Part shown: one piece after another, positions 1 to 10,377 of the stretch
How positions within the stretch are numbered: position 1 is the first letter of the stretch
Layout: each line of letters opens with the position of its first letter
From: Nannochloropsis salina CCMP1776
Taxonomy: Eukaryota; Sar; Eustigmatophyceae; Eustigmatales; Monodopsidaceae
Reading direction: 5' to 3'
Length of the DNA stretch: 64,000 bases
Assembly (NCBI GenBank): GCA_004565275.1
Contig: SDOX01000011.1
Coordinates: 519,881-583,880, forward strand
Program-made: the position numbers and the translations under genes
Notes under the pieces: generated by a model
The model's input: the letters and a program-made list of their open reading frames with translations, nothing else
What the model was told of the DNA's origin: nothing
Database searches by the model: none

Positions 1-468
1 TCCATATGGTACTTTGTTTGAGCTTTCTGCACGTATCCTCCACATCAGTCTGTTGTGGTCACACAAAAAAATTTTTTTCTATTGTGATAGGCTGTATCTT
101 TCGTGGTAAGCATATCTACGGTGGCGGCCTTTGTGACCGCCACCCCTTCCTGCGCACGGGGGGTTGTCACCCAATCACAGAAAAGGATTCATAACATGAT
201 TCACAAGCACATACCGTTTTGTTCTTCCTTGAATACTTTCATACACACAGCACTTGACGAGATAGCTAGAAATAGAAATTCCGCTTCAATTTTTTTGGTC
301 GCATGCAAGCTGGGAGGCTCGAAGCAGCGTGCTGTTGGAAAAGGCCTCCCCGCCTTCAGCTCTTTTCATCGCACTTCTTTGATGCAGAGGTGATATCCGG
401 AGACAAAGCCTGCAAACTAAAAATACATTGGTACTTAAGCGTACGAGTCCTGAGAGTCATTGGTACGT
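1..468. other. Left-edge non-coding sequence
   Basis: I see no supportable gene here. Open frames are short and lack family resemblance. The stretch lies 3' of the minus-strand metallo-hydrolase and probably holds its 3' UTR, possibly also the tail of a gene outside the window. Confidence 0.5.
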
Positions 469-1825
469 CTACAGGCGGAAACCCTCTAAATACAGGCCGT
501 CGTAGGCCAGCTCCACCATCGGGTATCCCATCTCGTCCTGGATTATTCGGTTCGCCTCGTCGTGGTCTCCAATCCCACACCCCATTCCCACCAGCCAAAC
601 TTTCTCTGGCTTCAACTCGTCGATCCATTCACGAACTTCTTCGAAGGCTGCGTGAGCAAAGTTACCCGCCCTCATTTTCAGACAGTCCACCACCAGTGTC
701 TTGATTCTCGGAAGGTCTTTCAGATATTGCATCGTCTCCGGCGGAATCTCTTTGACGTCAGACAAGTAGATAAATTCTCCGGACGGCCCCACCGCGAAAC
801 CTAAACAGATATAGTCCCCCCCGTGGAGGACAGGCAACGCGCGGACAGGAACTCCATCCATGGCACTCGACTCTATCACTGCGTTGGGCTCGATCACGTT
901 GAACTTAAGGTAGGAAATTGGCCGTTCCAAGACACCCTTCGCCTCGTCCAGATACACGGGAGGGTTTGTCAGGTAGTCGAAGCGGAGGCGGACGGCCTGC
1001 ATGGTCGCTTCGTGCAGAAAGACGTTGATCGGCCCTGACGGAAATCTCACGCCCGGGTCCACGTGCTCGTACAGTTGCAAGTCTCGTAAATCGTCCATGC
1101 CCAAGATGGCATCTGCATGTCCATGCGTGAGAAGTAAACTCCCGATTTCTTGAAGCCCAAAGCGAGGAAAAAGGTTTAGGGCAACCTCTCGGAAGGTTTT
1201 ACCGCAGTCGATGAGGGCGGTTATTCGTGGCGTTTGGCCTCGTGACGTGGATTTTCGTCGTTTTATTATTGCACAGGACACATTGTTCCGCCTGTGGACG
1301 GAGGCTTCAAATTAGTCATAGGTTTGAGGGGGGATTGCGGCACACTCAGCCGTACGGGAGGTGTCTCATTAATCTGCTTGCACCTATAAATGTCTTAAAC
1401 TCGGCCGCTTCACACAATTTCTAGATATCCCACCCAACATACTTGTTTTTGGATCCCGATTTTAGTAAAGCGTCATCGCACACCTTGCACGTCCCGCGCA
1501 CAGCATGCTTAAGCAACGGCACTGAGCTCGACTGCCCGGTTCCTGTGAAACAAACGTCGAAGACCCACTCGTCTATATCCGTGCTTGCACCCGCAACCAT
1601 CGCTAATCGTCCCAAACGCCGACCACCCTGATAAGTGCGCTTGCCACCTAAACGTCGTGAAGGGCGGAGGAAACCTAGTCCGGAGCCAAGCGGCCAAGCC
1701 TCTCTGCTGTGTCCAAGCCCGCTGACGATTGCGTGCGCTGCAGCGACTGGAAATAGGGAGCCCACGAAGAAAAACAAAAATGGCAAGCTGACAATGTATG
1801 CTCTTGACATGAAGTCAAGAGACAT
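469..1825 (-). CDS. PhnP-type metallo-beta-lactamase-fold hydrolase, two exons
   Basis: Two exons are read: 1825-1443 and 1291-469, with a 151-bp GT-AG intron (donor GTATGT, acceptor CCACAG). The joined protein is about 401 residues. Exon 1 ends in the family's N-terminal loop (GTGQSSSVPLL, then a CxxC pair); exon 2 continues with LIDCGKTFRE and the metal-binding THGHADA motif (HxHxD), then LSDV and DHDE as later metal ligands. This arrangement is that of PhnP-like phosphodiesterases found in many eukaryotes, whose substrate is generally unknown. Residues 1-35 form a hydrophobic signal-like leader after MSLDFMSRAY, so the enzyme probably enters the secretory route or, in an ochrophyte, the plastid; that is inference. 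The gene starts back to back with the PI31 gene. The family call is secure; the start and location are less so. Confidence 0.85.
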
Positions 1826-2026
1826 GCGTTGATTTGAAAAGATAAAACCTGCTTGATAATGGTTAAATTTCAGATGCGTCGATCCAAGCTAATTTCCGTC
1901 GTTATTGATTTTGCCCGTCAGCGAGGCACGATGAGTCCTGCATGTGATGCAAGGTGAATTTTTGTTTACTCGACATTGTCACTCACGAGCTCACACCCAA
2001 GGGACGACAACTTTCATAAAACAGCC
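1826..2026. promoter_or_regulatory. Short divergent intergenic region, probable shared promoter
   Basis: Only 201 bp separate the start codons of the metallo-hydrolase (minus) and the PI31 gene (plus). Both promoters and both 5' UTRs must lie here. I see no clear TATA box. The promoter role is inferred from position. Confidence 0.5.
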
Positions 2027-3397
2027 ATGGAACCGTGCGAAGGAACCCGGGCCGCGTACGACCTTTTGATTGAGTGGCGGAAAAGTCTTACAAGCCACTT
2101 GTCAGAGGGGTCGATGGTGCGTCAGATAGTTCAGAAAGGTTTGCAAGAAACTGAAGCTTTACTAGACAAAGTGAGACAAGCCGGAGAGATGCGCAAGCAG
2201 ATTGATGGGTTGCCTGCAGGTGTCGTCAAAGATCACATGAGCAATGCTTTAGCCGAACTTGAGAGAGAGCTTGCAGCCACAGTAGCCGGGCAGGAAGTCA
2301 AAGAGAAGAGCAAAATGACAGGAGAGGCCGGAATAGCAGATACGTCAGAGAATAGCGCAAACACCATAGCAGCCGAAGCTGGTGATAAGACGTATCAAAT
2401 GATGGTGGAGCAACTGGTACCAACTGGCAACAGCGTTTTTGTTAAAGGTCGAAAGGACGCGTTGGCCTTAGCAGTGCACTTAGTCCTGCTCGGGAGTGGT
2501 TTCGTGTGCTACGCTGAAGAGGAAGAGAAAGGCGGGCCCACACGCTTTGCACCTCCAATTCGACCCATTCCTCCATCGCGGATGGTCCCGTCACGCTGGA
2601 ACGACGATCCAACGAACATATGCTTGGCATACCGCCATGCCGGTCTGGGGGACCGTGAGGTCCAGCTCAAGGTTCTATGGATGGACGAGGAACGCGTTGT
2701 TGTGGAGTTGAAAGATCGCGGCAGTGGTGGAAAGACCGCAACCATGGCGCTCCATGGGCCGGATTTTGTGATAAGCGAGGGCGTCGGCAGCAAAGACACA
2801 GATCCGGGTATCAAACGGACGGATCCTTTGGCCCATTTTCAGCGCCATATGGACCCCCTTGCGGCCTCACTCTATGCGGGAATCGTCAACAAGCTGGTTC
2901 CACCACCATCGGAAGAATATGCTACCAGTGGTGCTCTCCCTTCTTCGCAGTCGGACGTACCCCGACCAGGCAGTAGGCCACCCTTCCAGGGAGAGCGGCC
3001 TTTCGACATCCCTGTGCCCAACCCGTTAGGCCCGATGGCGCCGCCGGGATATGCGGGGTATGGACGGCGTGGAGGAGGCTTGGTGCCCGATTTTGAGGGG
3101 GACCTGCAGCCGGGAGGGAGATGGGGGGGGCCAGGAGGAGGGAATTTGATGGGCCCAGACCACCCGATGTTCACTGGAGGGAGGGGAGAGGTGGGCCAAG
3201 GCGGGGGCGGGGGACTAGGGATGCCACAGCCTCGATTCGATCCCTATGGACCAGTGATTCCACCCAACCGAGGCGGCCCTCCAGCGCGCGGACCGGTCGA
3301 TCCGAACGATCCGAGGGGACGGGGGCGGGCCTTTCGGGACCCCGACCCCGACCATCTCCCGCCACCGGGCCCTCCGGGAGGCAATTTTTACTTTTAA
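2027..3397 (+). CDS. PSMF1: PI31-like proteasome regulator (PSMF1 family)
   Basis: A 456-residue single-exon protein. The frame is open upstream, but the first ATG is at 2027 in a strong context (AGCCATGG). Residues about 120-270 match the N-terminal FP domain of PI31: a predicted alpha/beta region with GSGFVCYAEEEEKGG, then SRWNDDPTNICLAYRH and WMDEERVVVEL. The C-terminal third is Gly/Pro-rich and carries the family signature RFDPYGPVIPP and DPDPDHLPPPGPPGG. The chain ends in Phe-Tyr-Phe, which fits the HbYX rule used by PI31 and proteasome activators to dock into alpha-ring pockets of the 20S core. Human PI31 is 271 residues, so this one is longer, mainly through an N-terminal helical extension. 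Role: modulation and assembly or transport of the 20S proteasome. Confidence 0.9.
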   Translation: MEPCEGTRAAYDLLIEWRKSLTSHLSEGSMVRQIVQKGLQETEALLDKVRQAGEMRKQIDGLPAGVVKDHMSNALAELERELAATVAGQEVKEKSKMTGEAGIADTSENSANTIAAEAGDKTYQMMVEQLVPTGNSVFVKGRKDALALAVHLVLLGSGFVCYAEEEEKGGPTRFAPPIRPIPPSRMVPSRWNDDPTNICLAYRHAGLGDREVQLKVLWMDEERVVVELKDRGSGGKTATMALHGPDFVISEGVGSKDTDPGIKRTDPLAHFQRHMDPLAASLYAGIVNKLVPPPSEEYATSGALPSSQSDVPRPGSRPPFQGERPFDIPVPNPLGPMAPPGYAGYGRRGGGLVPDFEGDLQPGGRWGGPGGGNLMGPDHPMFTGGRGEVGQGGGGGLGMPQPRFDPYGPVIPPNRGGPPARGPVDPNDPRGRGRAFRDPDPDHLPPPGPPGGNFYF

Positions 3398-3886
3398 GGG
3401 AGGAAATCGCGTGAAAATCTTTTCATTAAGGTCCCGAAAGAGGGGTCAGGCAGGGGAAGAAGGGATGGTGGCTTGCCCCTCAGTGGCGATGGAAGCTTGT
3501 TTGATGGGACATGGTGCTCTGCCGGCCTTTGGCGGTTCCTGTGAGACTCGAGGAGAAAGGGAAAGACGGTGGAATTCTGAGAGGATATACAGACACGAAG
3601 TATCGACAGGCAAATGTTAAGTGTGAATAAGATGCTCTGTTGAAAAGCAAGATCGAAATTGGAGCCTGCCAAGTCCTCTTATGAAACATTCTTTCCAGGC
3701 ATCAGGATATCACCGGTCAGATGACGCTCTCACTTCACCGTTTCAGCCCCTTGCTGACGGAATATTGTTGATTTTTGCAAACAACTCAATCATCCTTATC
3801 CCGCTATTAACAAAATTCCAGCGGGTCTGTACTTTTCGTGGGGACAAGAACCTCCCAACGCATACTATCTTTCCCCCTCAAAGGAC
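3398..3886. other. Convergent intergenic region
   Basis: Lies between the 3' ends of the PI31 gene (plus) and the membrane-protein gene (minus). Open frames on both strands (to 92 codons) show no family features. It probably holds two 3' UTRs. Confidence 0.5.
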
Positions 3887-5215
3887 TCAAAGGATGTCCA
3901 AGCTCTTGCCCGGCACTCCCTGGCCTGTGTTACGACGATTTCGCCGTTTCACTTTCGTCGCCATGAGGGAGGAGTGCAATTTATCCTGGACGAGGGCCCC
4001 GATCGGCGCCCTTCCTTTGTCTGCTCCTTCCCACATGTTCTCTGGCCGTGGCTCTTGCTGCTGCCTCTCCCCACAGCCTTTCGAGAGTTTTGATATCCCC
4101 CAAAGCTGCGAGAGGTGCAGCTGCAAGTCCATTTTATGCCATAAGCTGTAGCGAAGCAGACGCCGGCGTGTCTCTAGCACCAGGTGGTGTGAACACAGGA
4201 GCAAATTGATCTGCATGGCGAAGCTGAGGGCGGTAAAAGGCAGCACCAAAGACTTGAAATCATCAGCAACACGTAGAAATTCGTGATCGCGGAAGAACTT
4301 TTCAATTTCGCCATTGAGATATCGCCCCAGGAACGTGGCCTGCAAGCGTGAGTAGAACGCGTTGGAATATATCACGAGCGGCAGCTGCGCCACCAGAAAT
4401 ATGAACATACTCGCAAAGAGTAAGAGAGCCGAAAGACCGACGGCGGCGTAGCTAGCACCCCACAAGATCAATTGACCGGCAGTCACTATTGCTACCGCTA
4501 CGCCTCTTATTTCCACGGTCTGTCCATCTGCCCTCGTTTGATTTAAGGCTTGCAAGATGTGCGTCAAAGCCGTCTCGCTAAAAACGAGAGAGAAAAGCAC
4601 CACGCTCAAATTTGTGACCTTGATCCAGGTTCGCAACACCTTGATTAATCGGACGCAGTTCTCAAACCAGTCTGCCTCCGTGATGTTAGCGGGCAGCCGG
4701 AGAAAGCCGGCCTCTACTGCCGTCTGAGTGGCGACAGATGCCACGTAGGCGAAGACGATGCTGCATGAAGGGAGAGAGGGGCAGATTGAGCCCCGATGGT
4801 CATTCACTTGGACAGAATAGCTTAGTATGTACGACTACCTGCCTTACCTGTACAGGGGAAGGACCCGTAACCAGACAATTTTCAGGCCTATCCACGGCCT
4901 CCAATTCTGGCGCCGGCGTTGCGCCCGCAATTTTGGCTCTTCTTGTGGCTTCTTCAAGACGCCTTCACCATAAGTTCTATCTGGAGTGGACGCTGACCCG
5001 ATGACAATGAAAATAAGGACGGTGAAGAGCAACGCCAAGGACGCCCAAGGGGGGAAGGGAAAAGCTGTCAGGGGATCGTAAAACGTTTGTTCCCAGAGGC
5101 AGGCAAAGCTCCGGCGTACTGGACGATTACGGAAGTGGTGCTCGATCCATTCGGTCTTGGACACTGCCGCTGTGTCATTGATACTATTGTTTGAGAGAAT
5201 TGGCTTAGAATGCAT
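3887..5215 (-). CDS. Unrecognised multi-pass membrane protein, two exons
   Basis: Exons 5215-4848 and 4760-3887 are joined across an 87-bp intron (donor AG|GTAAGG, acceptor TTCATGCAG), giving about 413 residues. The start chosen is the first ATG (5215); the open frame continues upstream only from a non-ATG codon. Hydrophobic spans are visible near residues 70-90 (WASLALLFTVLIFIVIGSAS), around the exon junction (IVFAYVASVA), and as a longer run containing GLSALLLFASMFIFLVAQLP. That gives about five or six predicted membrane helices. The C-terminus is polar and basic (KVKRRNRRNT). I do not recognise the family, and no transporter or enzyme motif is apparent. It is divergent from the coilin-like gene. 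The gene is well supported by the clean splice junction; function is unknown. Confidence 0.7.
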
Positions 5216-5576
5216 GGCCGTCGAAAGCAGGGCAGGGTTAAAGCCCCTGGGGTTCCTGGAGTGGTTCGGGCGGAAGGGAGGGGAGGTTGGAGCTGGATTG
5301 CGTGTTGGCCGACTCGCTGCTAGCAACCCTTTCAATCCCGATAACCACCTTCAATAGCTTCATCTTTTCGAGAGCATCTTTAGAAGTAGTATACAGCTAC
5401 CTGAGCTATAAAGTGGCTGTACTCTGTGTGTGCGACTCCACCTGACAGCCCGGCAACTTCGAGCTTCGGCGACGCTTTGAAGGGCAGCTGACCATCTCAG
5501 TGGCTGTTAGATACAAAAGGAAAAAAAAAGGTTCTTCCTCATTTAACATTCGTAGCCGCACGTTGTAGGGAGGCAA
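5216..5576. promoter_or_regulatory. Divergent intergenic region, probable shared promoter
   Basis: 361 bp between the starts of the membrane-protein gene (minus) and the coilin-like gene (plus). It includes an A-rich run near 5519-5529. No other specific element was recognised; the promoter role is inferred from position. Confidence 0.45.
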
Positions 5577-6997
5577 ATGGGACGCGCCCTGTCCAAGAAG
5601 AGAAGAGAGGGAGAACCGCCCTGCTGCCCCCCCCGGGCGGAGCCTGAGCCCCTTCCTCCACAGCCGCTCTCTCCTCAGGAAAGTGAGGACCCGGTCCTCG
5701 CACGTCTCCTCCCTGCCACGCGGAGGGTGAAGCTCTTCTTCCACCCGTCTTTACGGCCTTTCCTGACGGACGGCGACGAGGTGGCCAAAATTGTGATCCT
5801 TCTGCCGCCACCCCTGGAAATGGTGGCGGACTTTTCGGAATACCTCGCTTGTACATACCTGGCTTCACCTTCCCCCTCCCCTTCCGTGTCCTCCCTGCGA
5901 CCCTGCGGCCCCACTGTGTCGGTCGCTCTGAGCATCGACGGCTTTCACTTGCCTCCCTCGCAAAGTATGGACGTGATCCGGGACGGAGACACGATCACGG
6001 TCCGTCGACAAGGTATGCCTATGTCAGAGACCTCGTCCTCCTCAGACACGCCCCTGCGGCCTTCACGGGCCACCGTCCCGTCACTTCCGACAGCACCGAA
6101 AGAGTTCAAACCGCGTGCACCCAAGGTGCCTTTGACTGGAGCGGGGGTGCCTGTCGACCCTGCGCGTGGGCAGAGAGCGCCCCTTACGGCGGAGTCAAGC
6201 GGAAAACGGAAAAGGGCTTCTACGTCAGAGGCACCGCCCGGCTCAACAAAGTCCAGCTCTGAGCCGAGCAGCATGCGCTCGTTTCCAAGCGAACCTCCCG
6301 GGGGAAGGCGGCGATGGCCGTCGGGGTCGGGGGCCCGGCATGTTCGGTTCACGGAGGAGGGGGAGGCCGTGGAGGGGGGAGAAGGGCAAAGCAATTTGCT
6401 TCCGTCGTCACCTGCCCAAGCGATGGCAGCAAAACAGTCCGCACCGCCAAGACCTTCCTCTCCTGTTGTGCCCCCCCCCCCCTCACCCCTGGCGGGATGG
6501 AGGGGCCCGATCCCGCGCTGAGCCAGGTGCATCCTAGTCGGCGTGGTCACTTCAGGCGAAGCGAAGGCGGGGTGTGGGAGTGCCGGAGGCCGCGAGGAGG
6601 ACAGCTGCCACGTCAGCAGGCCCAGAGCCAGGCACTGACAATGTTTAAGCCGAGATGTTTGAGCGTGGTTGGTGAAACGGGCCGGGCAGGGCAGGGGAAG
6701 AAGGAGTCTGGAGGAGGAGTGGCGGCGAGGGGAGGAGAGGGAGTGGCCGCGAGGAGGAAGGGGAAGCAGGGAGGACGGGAGGAGGGGAGGAGCGAGGAGG
6801 AGGGAAGGAAAAGGGGGGGGAGGAAGAAAGAGGCTGTCGGATTTGTTTTCACGGATCGCTCTTCTTTGGGGAGAAATGAAGTAGAAGGAGCGGGAGGGAG
6901 GGAGGAGGAAGAAGAAGATGAGGAGAAGGAGGAGGAGGAAAAGGAGAAGGAGGAGGAGGAAGAGGAGGAGGAGGAGGAAGAGGAGGAGGAAGAGGAG

Positions 6998-7035
<38 letters not shown>

Positions 7036-7789
7036 AGAACTCCGGGCAGGGCGAGGGGGGTATAAAAGGCCATATGCGCTTGTCGCCGTGGCCGGGAATG
7101 GAGAGAGGGCACCATCGGCACCAGAGAGCATGTCGAAGGGACTCGACTGGCCGCAGTCGCCAAGCTGCCCCTCTCCCTGCGTCGGAGACGTGCTTGCCTT
7201 CCAGACTGTGAATTTGGACGAGGGAAGCTGGACTCCGGTCCTGAGTCCTTTCCATGCGGGCATCGTGCGCGCGGTGCAGGGCGACGGGTTGTTGAAATTG
7301 GAGACGCAGTGTGTTGAGGATGAAGTGACAAGGTCGGGCGGAAGGAAGCGGACGAGGGCCGGAGGCGTGAGGGAGGCGCGGGGGAAGGGCTGCCTGGTGG
7401 AGGTGGAGTGGGAGGGGCTGGTCAGTGTAAGGGCACTGGCCGGGCCCACGTTCGAGCGGATCACACGACGACGCCAGAGGGAGGAAAGCGGCCTGGAGGA
7501 CACTTGCGACAATGTTGATGGCCGCACTTCAAGAGATGGCAGTTGTTTGGGCAGTAAAAGCAGTAGCAGCAGCAGTGACGATGGTGGTGATGGTCGCATT
7601 CGAAAAATGCGAAAGGAGGACGTCCTTAATGGGGCGGCGGAAGGACCAAGTGGCGAACTGAGTGATTTTTTAGACTATGATAGTGATCTAGCTGCCATGT
7701 TGCGGCGGAGATGGATGGAGGTGAGTGGTGGCGATGGGGGAGAGATAAGCAGGAGGGGCGTTGAGGTGGGGGGGGACATTGAGGTTTAG
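5577..7789 (+). CDS. COIL: Coilin-like Cajal-body protein, frame switch at a C-run
   Basis: The 5' part (5577-6521) has the coilin N-terminal self-association fold: VKLFFHPSLRPFL near residue 52 and SIDGFHLPPSQSMDVIRDGD near 120-139, ending TVRR. The 3' part is in another frame, open up to 7789. It holds the coilin-type Tudor-like domain at about 7179-7470: CVGDVLAFQTVNLDEGSW, then PVLSPFHAGIVRAV. Between them are a Ser/Pro-rich segment, a Lys/Arg/Gly-rich segment and an uninterrupted Glu-rich run at 6900-7045. Coilin scaffolds Cajal bodies and snRNP maturation in the nucleus. The frames change near the 12-C run at 6471-6482, so a homopolymer length error or an unseen intron probably joins them. 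A TATA-like box at 7061 with an ATG at 7130 leaves open a separate Tudor-only transcript. Both domain calls are good; the exact joint is unknown. Confidence 0.7.
6471..6482 (+). repeat. 12-C homopolymer at the coilin frame switch
   Basis: Twelve consecutive C inside the Pro-rich part of the coilin-like gene. The upstream coding frame stops at 6521, while the frame that holds the Tudor-like domain is open through this point. Restoring one frame would need a run of 13 or 10. Confidence 0.9.
6900..7045 (+). repeat. Polypurine GAG/GAA tract coding a Glu-rich run
   Basis: About 145 bp of almost pure A/G on the plus strand, mostly GAGGAG/GAAGAG units, encode more than 40 acidic residues in the coilin-like frame. 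The purine-strand bias extends upstream to about 6700, with pyrimidine interruptions near 6835-6875. Confidence 0.9.
7061..7068 (+). promoter_or_regulatory. TATA-box-like motif inside the coilin gene
   Basis: TATAAAAG follows the polypurine tract and lies 69 bp before an in-frame ATG (7130) that would start a 219-residue protein containing only the Tudor-like domain. It may be a real internal promoter or chance within coding sequence. Confidence 0.3.
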
Positions 7790-8501
7790 TGGATCAATCT
7801 TGCCTTAAAGCACTCACGTGGAGGAAATCCACCAGAAAGTGTACATTTTGCTGTGTTAAGTGGTGCACAATTTTGTCGCAATTGTCGCGACGCGATGAGT
7901 GAATCAATCAAAGCACTTTCAGAGCGTTCCGTCTCGAGTCGCGCTTTGGACTCCTGTTTCTTTGAAAATCCTGCGTGGTGCCCGTTTTCTCCGAATTACA
8001 GATTACACATAAGCTTAGGGGTAGAATGCTTTCAGTGATTGTGCATGCAGTGCATTTTAAATGGAAGATGCAGTCATGACTGAGTCGAATGGGATGCTGG
8101 TGATAAGTCTTGCATGGGGTGGTACGTCACGTTTAGTGATGCCGCGTTCGCTGGGCTTTTGGCGCTGGTTGCATGTCCAGTCCAATAGCAGTCAATCGAA
8201 ACCATGTACGTGCCGGTACTCCGCACCTTAGGTAGCGAACATGCGAAGACCTGATGGCTGCATCGACGTCACTTTGATGTGGGGGATAAGTTGCGTGGCG
8301 ATGTAAAGGAGGGAGAGGCTAGGGGAGGAATTAGCTCTGAGAGCGCTTGCGATAAAATTCCTTAGCAGACTGCAAGAGCGTGCCTCCGGGCAAGTAATTT
8401 GCACGACTATCCGGATTCATCTTATCATGCGTACAAATACCCATTGACAATTCCATGTACAAATAACAGGCGAGGGAGGTGTGGCCTCTGCGGCGGCAAA
8501 A
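7790..8501. other. Tandem intergenic region
   Basis: 712 bp between the coilin-like stop and the amino-acid transporter start, both plus strand. No conserved gene is seen. A possible 3' splice site (AAATAACAG) near 8469 just upstream of the transporter could mean a short 5' exon lies here. Confidence 0.4.
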
Positions 8502-10019
8502 ATGCTAAATGAAGCCTTGATCGAGACGACCCCTCAGCGTGGGCGGGATGTCAAGCCGAATAAGCCACCTTCTCAAGACTCGAAGGACCTGCTTCAAGAC
8601 AGGCATACAGGGCAGGCAAAAAACACAAATGACGTTTGCGCATACAGTCAGGACGAATTGGCGGCAGAGGAAGAGTATACGCAGATATGGGAAGGCACAG
8701 TTCCTCCCTATGGCCTTCAATTACCCCGCTCGACGTCTGTTCCGTACATGCTGGTCAAGGAGGATACGGGCATGAATGGGCTAGAGAGTGGCTCAGGATT
8801 GAAGAAGTCCATGGATCTGAAACGTGCGATAGACACGCCGCCGCCACACACTTTACAAGGGGTCACGCGGACAGCAATCGCCTTCACGCGCTCCATGATC
8901 GGCACGGCCGCACTCTACATGCCGCGCATGTTCTACACGGGAGGACTCGCCTTTTCGACGGCCACCCTGATTGGGGCATGTTTTATCAGCACCTATTCCA
9001 TCATTCTCTTGTCCCGGGCGCACGACCGCTCTCCTGGGACCAAGTCGTACGGCGATGTCGCCTACCGCGCCTGGGGCCGTCCAGGCAAGTGGCTCGTGGA
9101 TTTCCTGCTCGCCCTCAATCAGATTTCTTGGGTCCCCGTCTACTTCCTTTTCGTCCAGCAGAACCTCGTGCAAGCCATTCCTGGTCTGGACCGCCTCGTC
9201 TCCCGTGAGGGCCTGATTGCAATTCAGCTTCTCATCTACGTCCCCCTCTCTTGGCTCCGACACATTAAATACTTGGCGACTGCCAATTTGGTGGCCAATA
9301 TTTTTGTGGGTGTGGGCCTGGTGGCGTGCCTTGTCTGGTCCTGCACGGTGCTCGCGACGGATGGACCTGCCCCTGGCATTCACATGTTCAACCGCGCATC
9401 CTGCTTCCTCTTCCTGGGCTCGGTGGCCGTTGCATTCGAGGGCATGTCCCTGGTCTTGCCCATCAAACGGTCCATGAAACGGCCGGAGCGGTTTGAGGCC
9501 CTGGTCGCGACGTCGATGGCGGGGCTTTGCGTGTTGGTGTGGAGCATAGGGGCCATGGGCTACTTGGCCTTCGGGAACAGTGTGGAGCCCTTTGTGACGA
9601 ACGAACTCCCCACCCAGGGTGTGCTGGGGCCCGCCGTTAGGATCATGTACAGTCTGGCCATTATTTGCACGTACCCCTTGCAGCTCTTTCCGGGAACGAT
9701 CATCTTGGAGGAGTACCTGGTGGAACCGATGGGGCTAGTGCCCTCGAGGCGGAAAGTGGCCAAGAACGTGTTGCGCCTCCTGGTCGTGGTCGGCACCTGT
9801 CTGACAGCCATCTACGCAGGGAAGGCGCTCGACCATTTCGTCGCCTTGATTGGCACGGTCGGAAGCTTGCCATTGGGGCTGATGTTGCCCACACTGGTGC
9901 ATCTGTGTCTTTTCTGGGGGACAACGTCGGTGCGTATGAGGGTTTTCCACGTGTTTCTGGTCATGCTAGGCTGCCTAGCGATTATCTTATCCTTCAGTAT
10001 CACCATCTCCACGTGGTGA
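8502..10019 (+). CDS. AAAP-family amino-acid transporter (SLC36/AVT3-like)
   Basis: About 505 residues from the first ATG (8502); the frame is open a little further upstream, so a 5' exon is possible. After a polar N-terminal region of about 125 residues come about 11 predicted membrane helices. The first has the family motif TRSMIGTAALYMPRMF (usual form GxGxLxLP). Later helices include LVDFLLALNQISWVPVYFLF and a conserved PLQLFPG segment in the C-terminal half. This is the AAAP (auxin/amino acid permease) fold used by vacuolar and lysosomal SLC36 and plant AVT3 carriers, which export neutral amino acids from acidic compartments by proton coupling. Substrate and membrane cannot be read from sequence. 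It converges on the SbcDC fusion gene. Confidence 0.88.
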   Translation: MLNEALIETTPQRGRDVKPNKPPSQDSKDLLQDRHTGQAKNTNDVCAYSQDELAAEEEYTQIWEGTVPPYGLQLPRSTSVPYMLVKEDTGMNGLESGSGLKKSMDLKRAIDTPPPHTLQGVTRTAIAFTRSMIGTAALYMPRMFYTGGLAFSTATLIGACFISTYSIILLSRAHDRSPGTKSYGDVAYRAWGRPGKWLVDFLLALNQISWVPVYFLFVQQNLVQAIPGLDRLVSREGLIAIQLLIYVPLSWLRHIKYLATANLVANIFVGVGLVACLVWSCTVLATDGPAPGIHMFNRASCFLFLGSVAVAFEGMSLVLPIKRSMKRPERFEALVATSMAGLCVLVWSIGAMGYLAFGNSVEPFVTNELPTQGVLGPAVRIMYSLAIICTYPLQLFPGTIILEEYLVEPMGLVPSRRKVAKNVLRLLVVVGTCLTAIYAGKALDHFVALIGTVGSLPLGLMLPTLVHLCLFWGTTSVRMRVFHVFLVMLGCLAIILSFSITISTW

Positions 10020-10377
10020 GTAGTATAATGGAAAGAAATAGTGATCAGTGTGAAGAAAGCAGGGGTGAGTTGCGTCACTCAATTATGCGTAGGCGTTTCA
10101 ACGAGCGTACAGAGAACACCGTTTGTATTCTTTGGGAAAGCTGGCTCAATGAGCTCTTGCAAGCTCGCGCATGACTGCATGTGGAAGCGTACAACGGTTC
10201 AAGCACTCCATTTATAGAATAGAGGTTCGTGAAAAGTCATGTATATATACAATGTAAGACGAAAATGAAAAGCAATACTCGCTTCATTTGCAAGGACCGC
10301 GTCGCCTATCTTTCTACTTTTGGCTTTTGCAAGTGTTGTACATCAAAACCTGAAATATACAATCGGACCAATTTGCA
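10020..10377. other. Convergent intergenic region
   Basis: 358 bp between the 3' ends of the AAAP transporter and the SbcDC fusion gene. It is AT-richer than the genes and no coding signal is seen; it probably holds both 3' UTRs. Confidence 0.5.

Noticed and set aside
1976-2026. Upstream extension of the PI31 frame
   Set aside because: The extension starts at TTG; the ATG at 2027 has a strong context and fits the family.
5945-7599. Long minus-strand frames rich in Leu or Ser opposite the coilin gene
   Set aside because: They are reverse translations of the polypurine tract and have no protein-like features.
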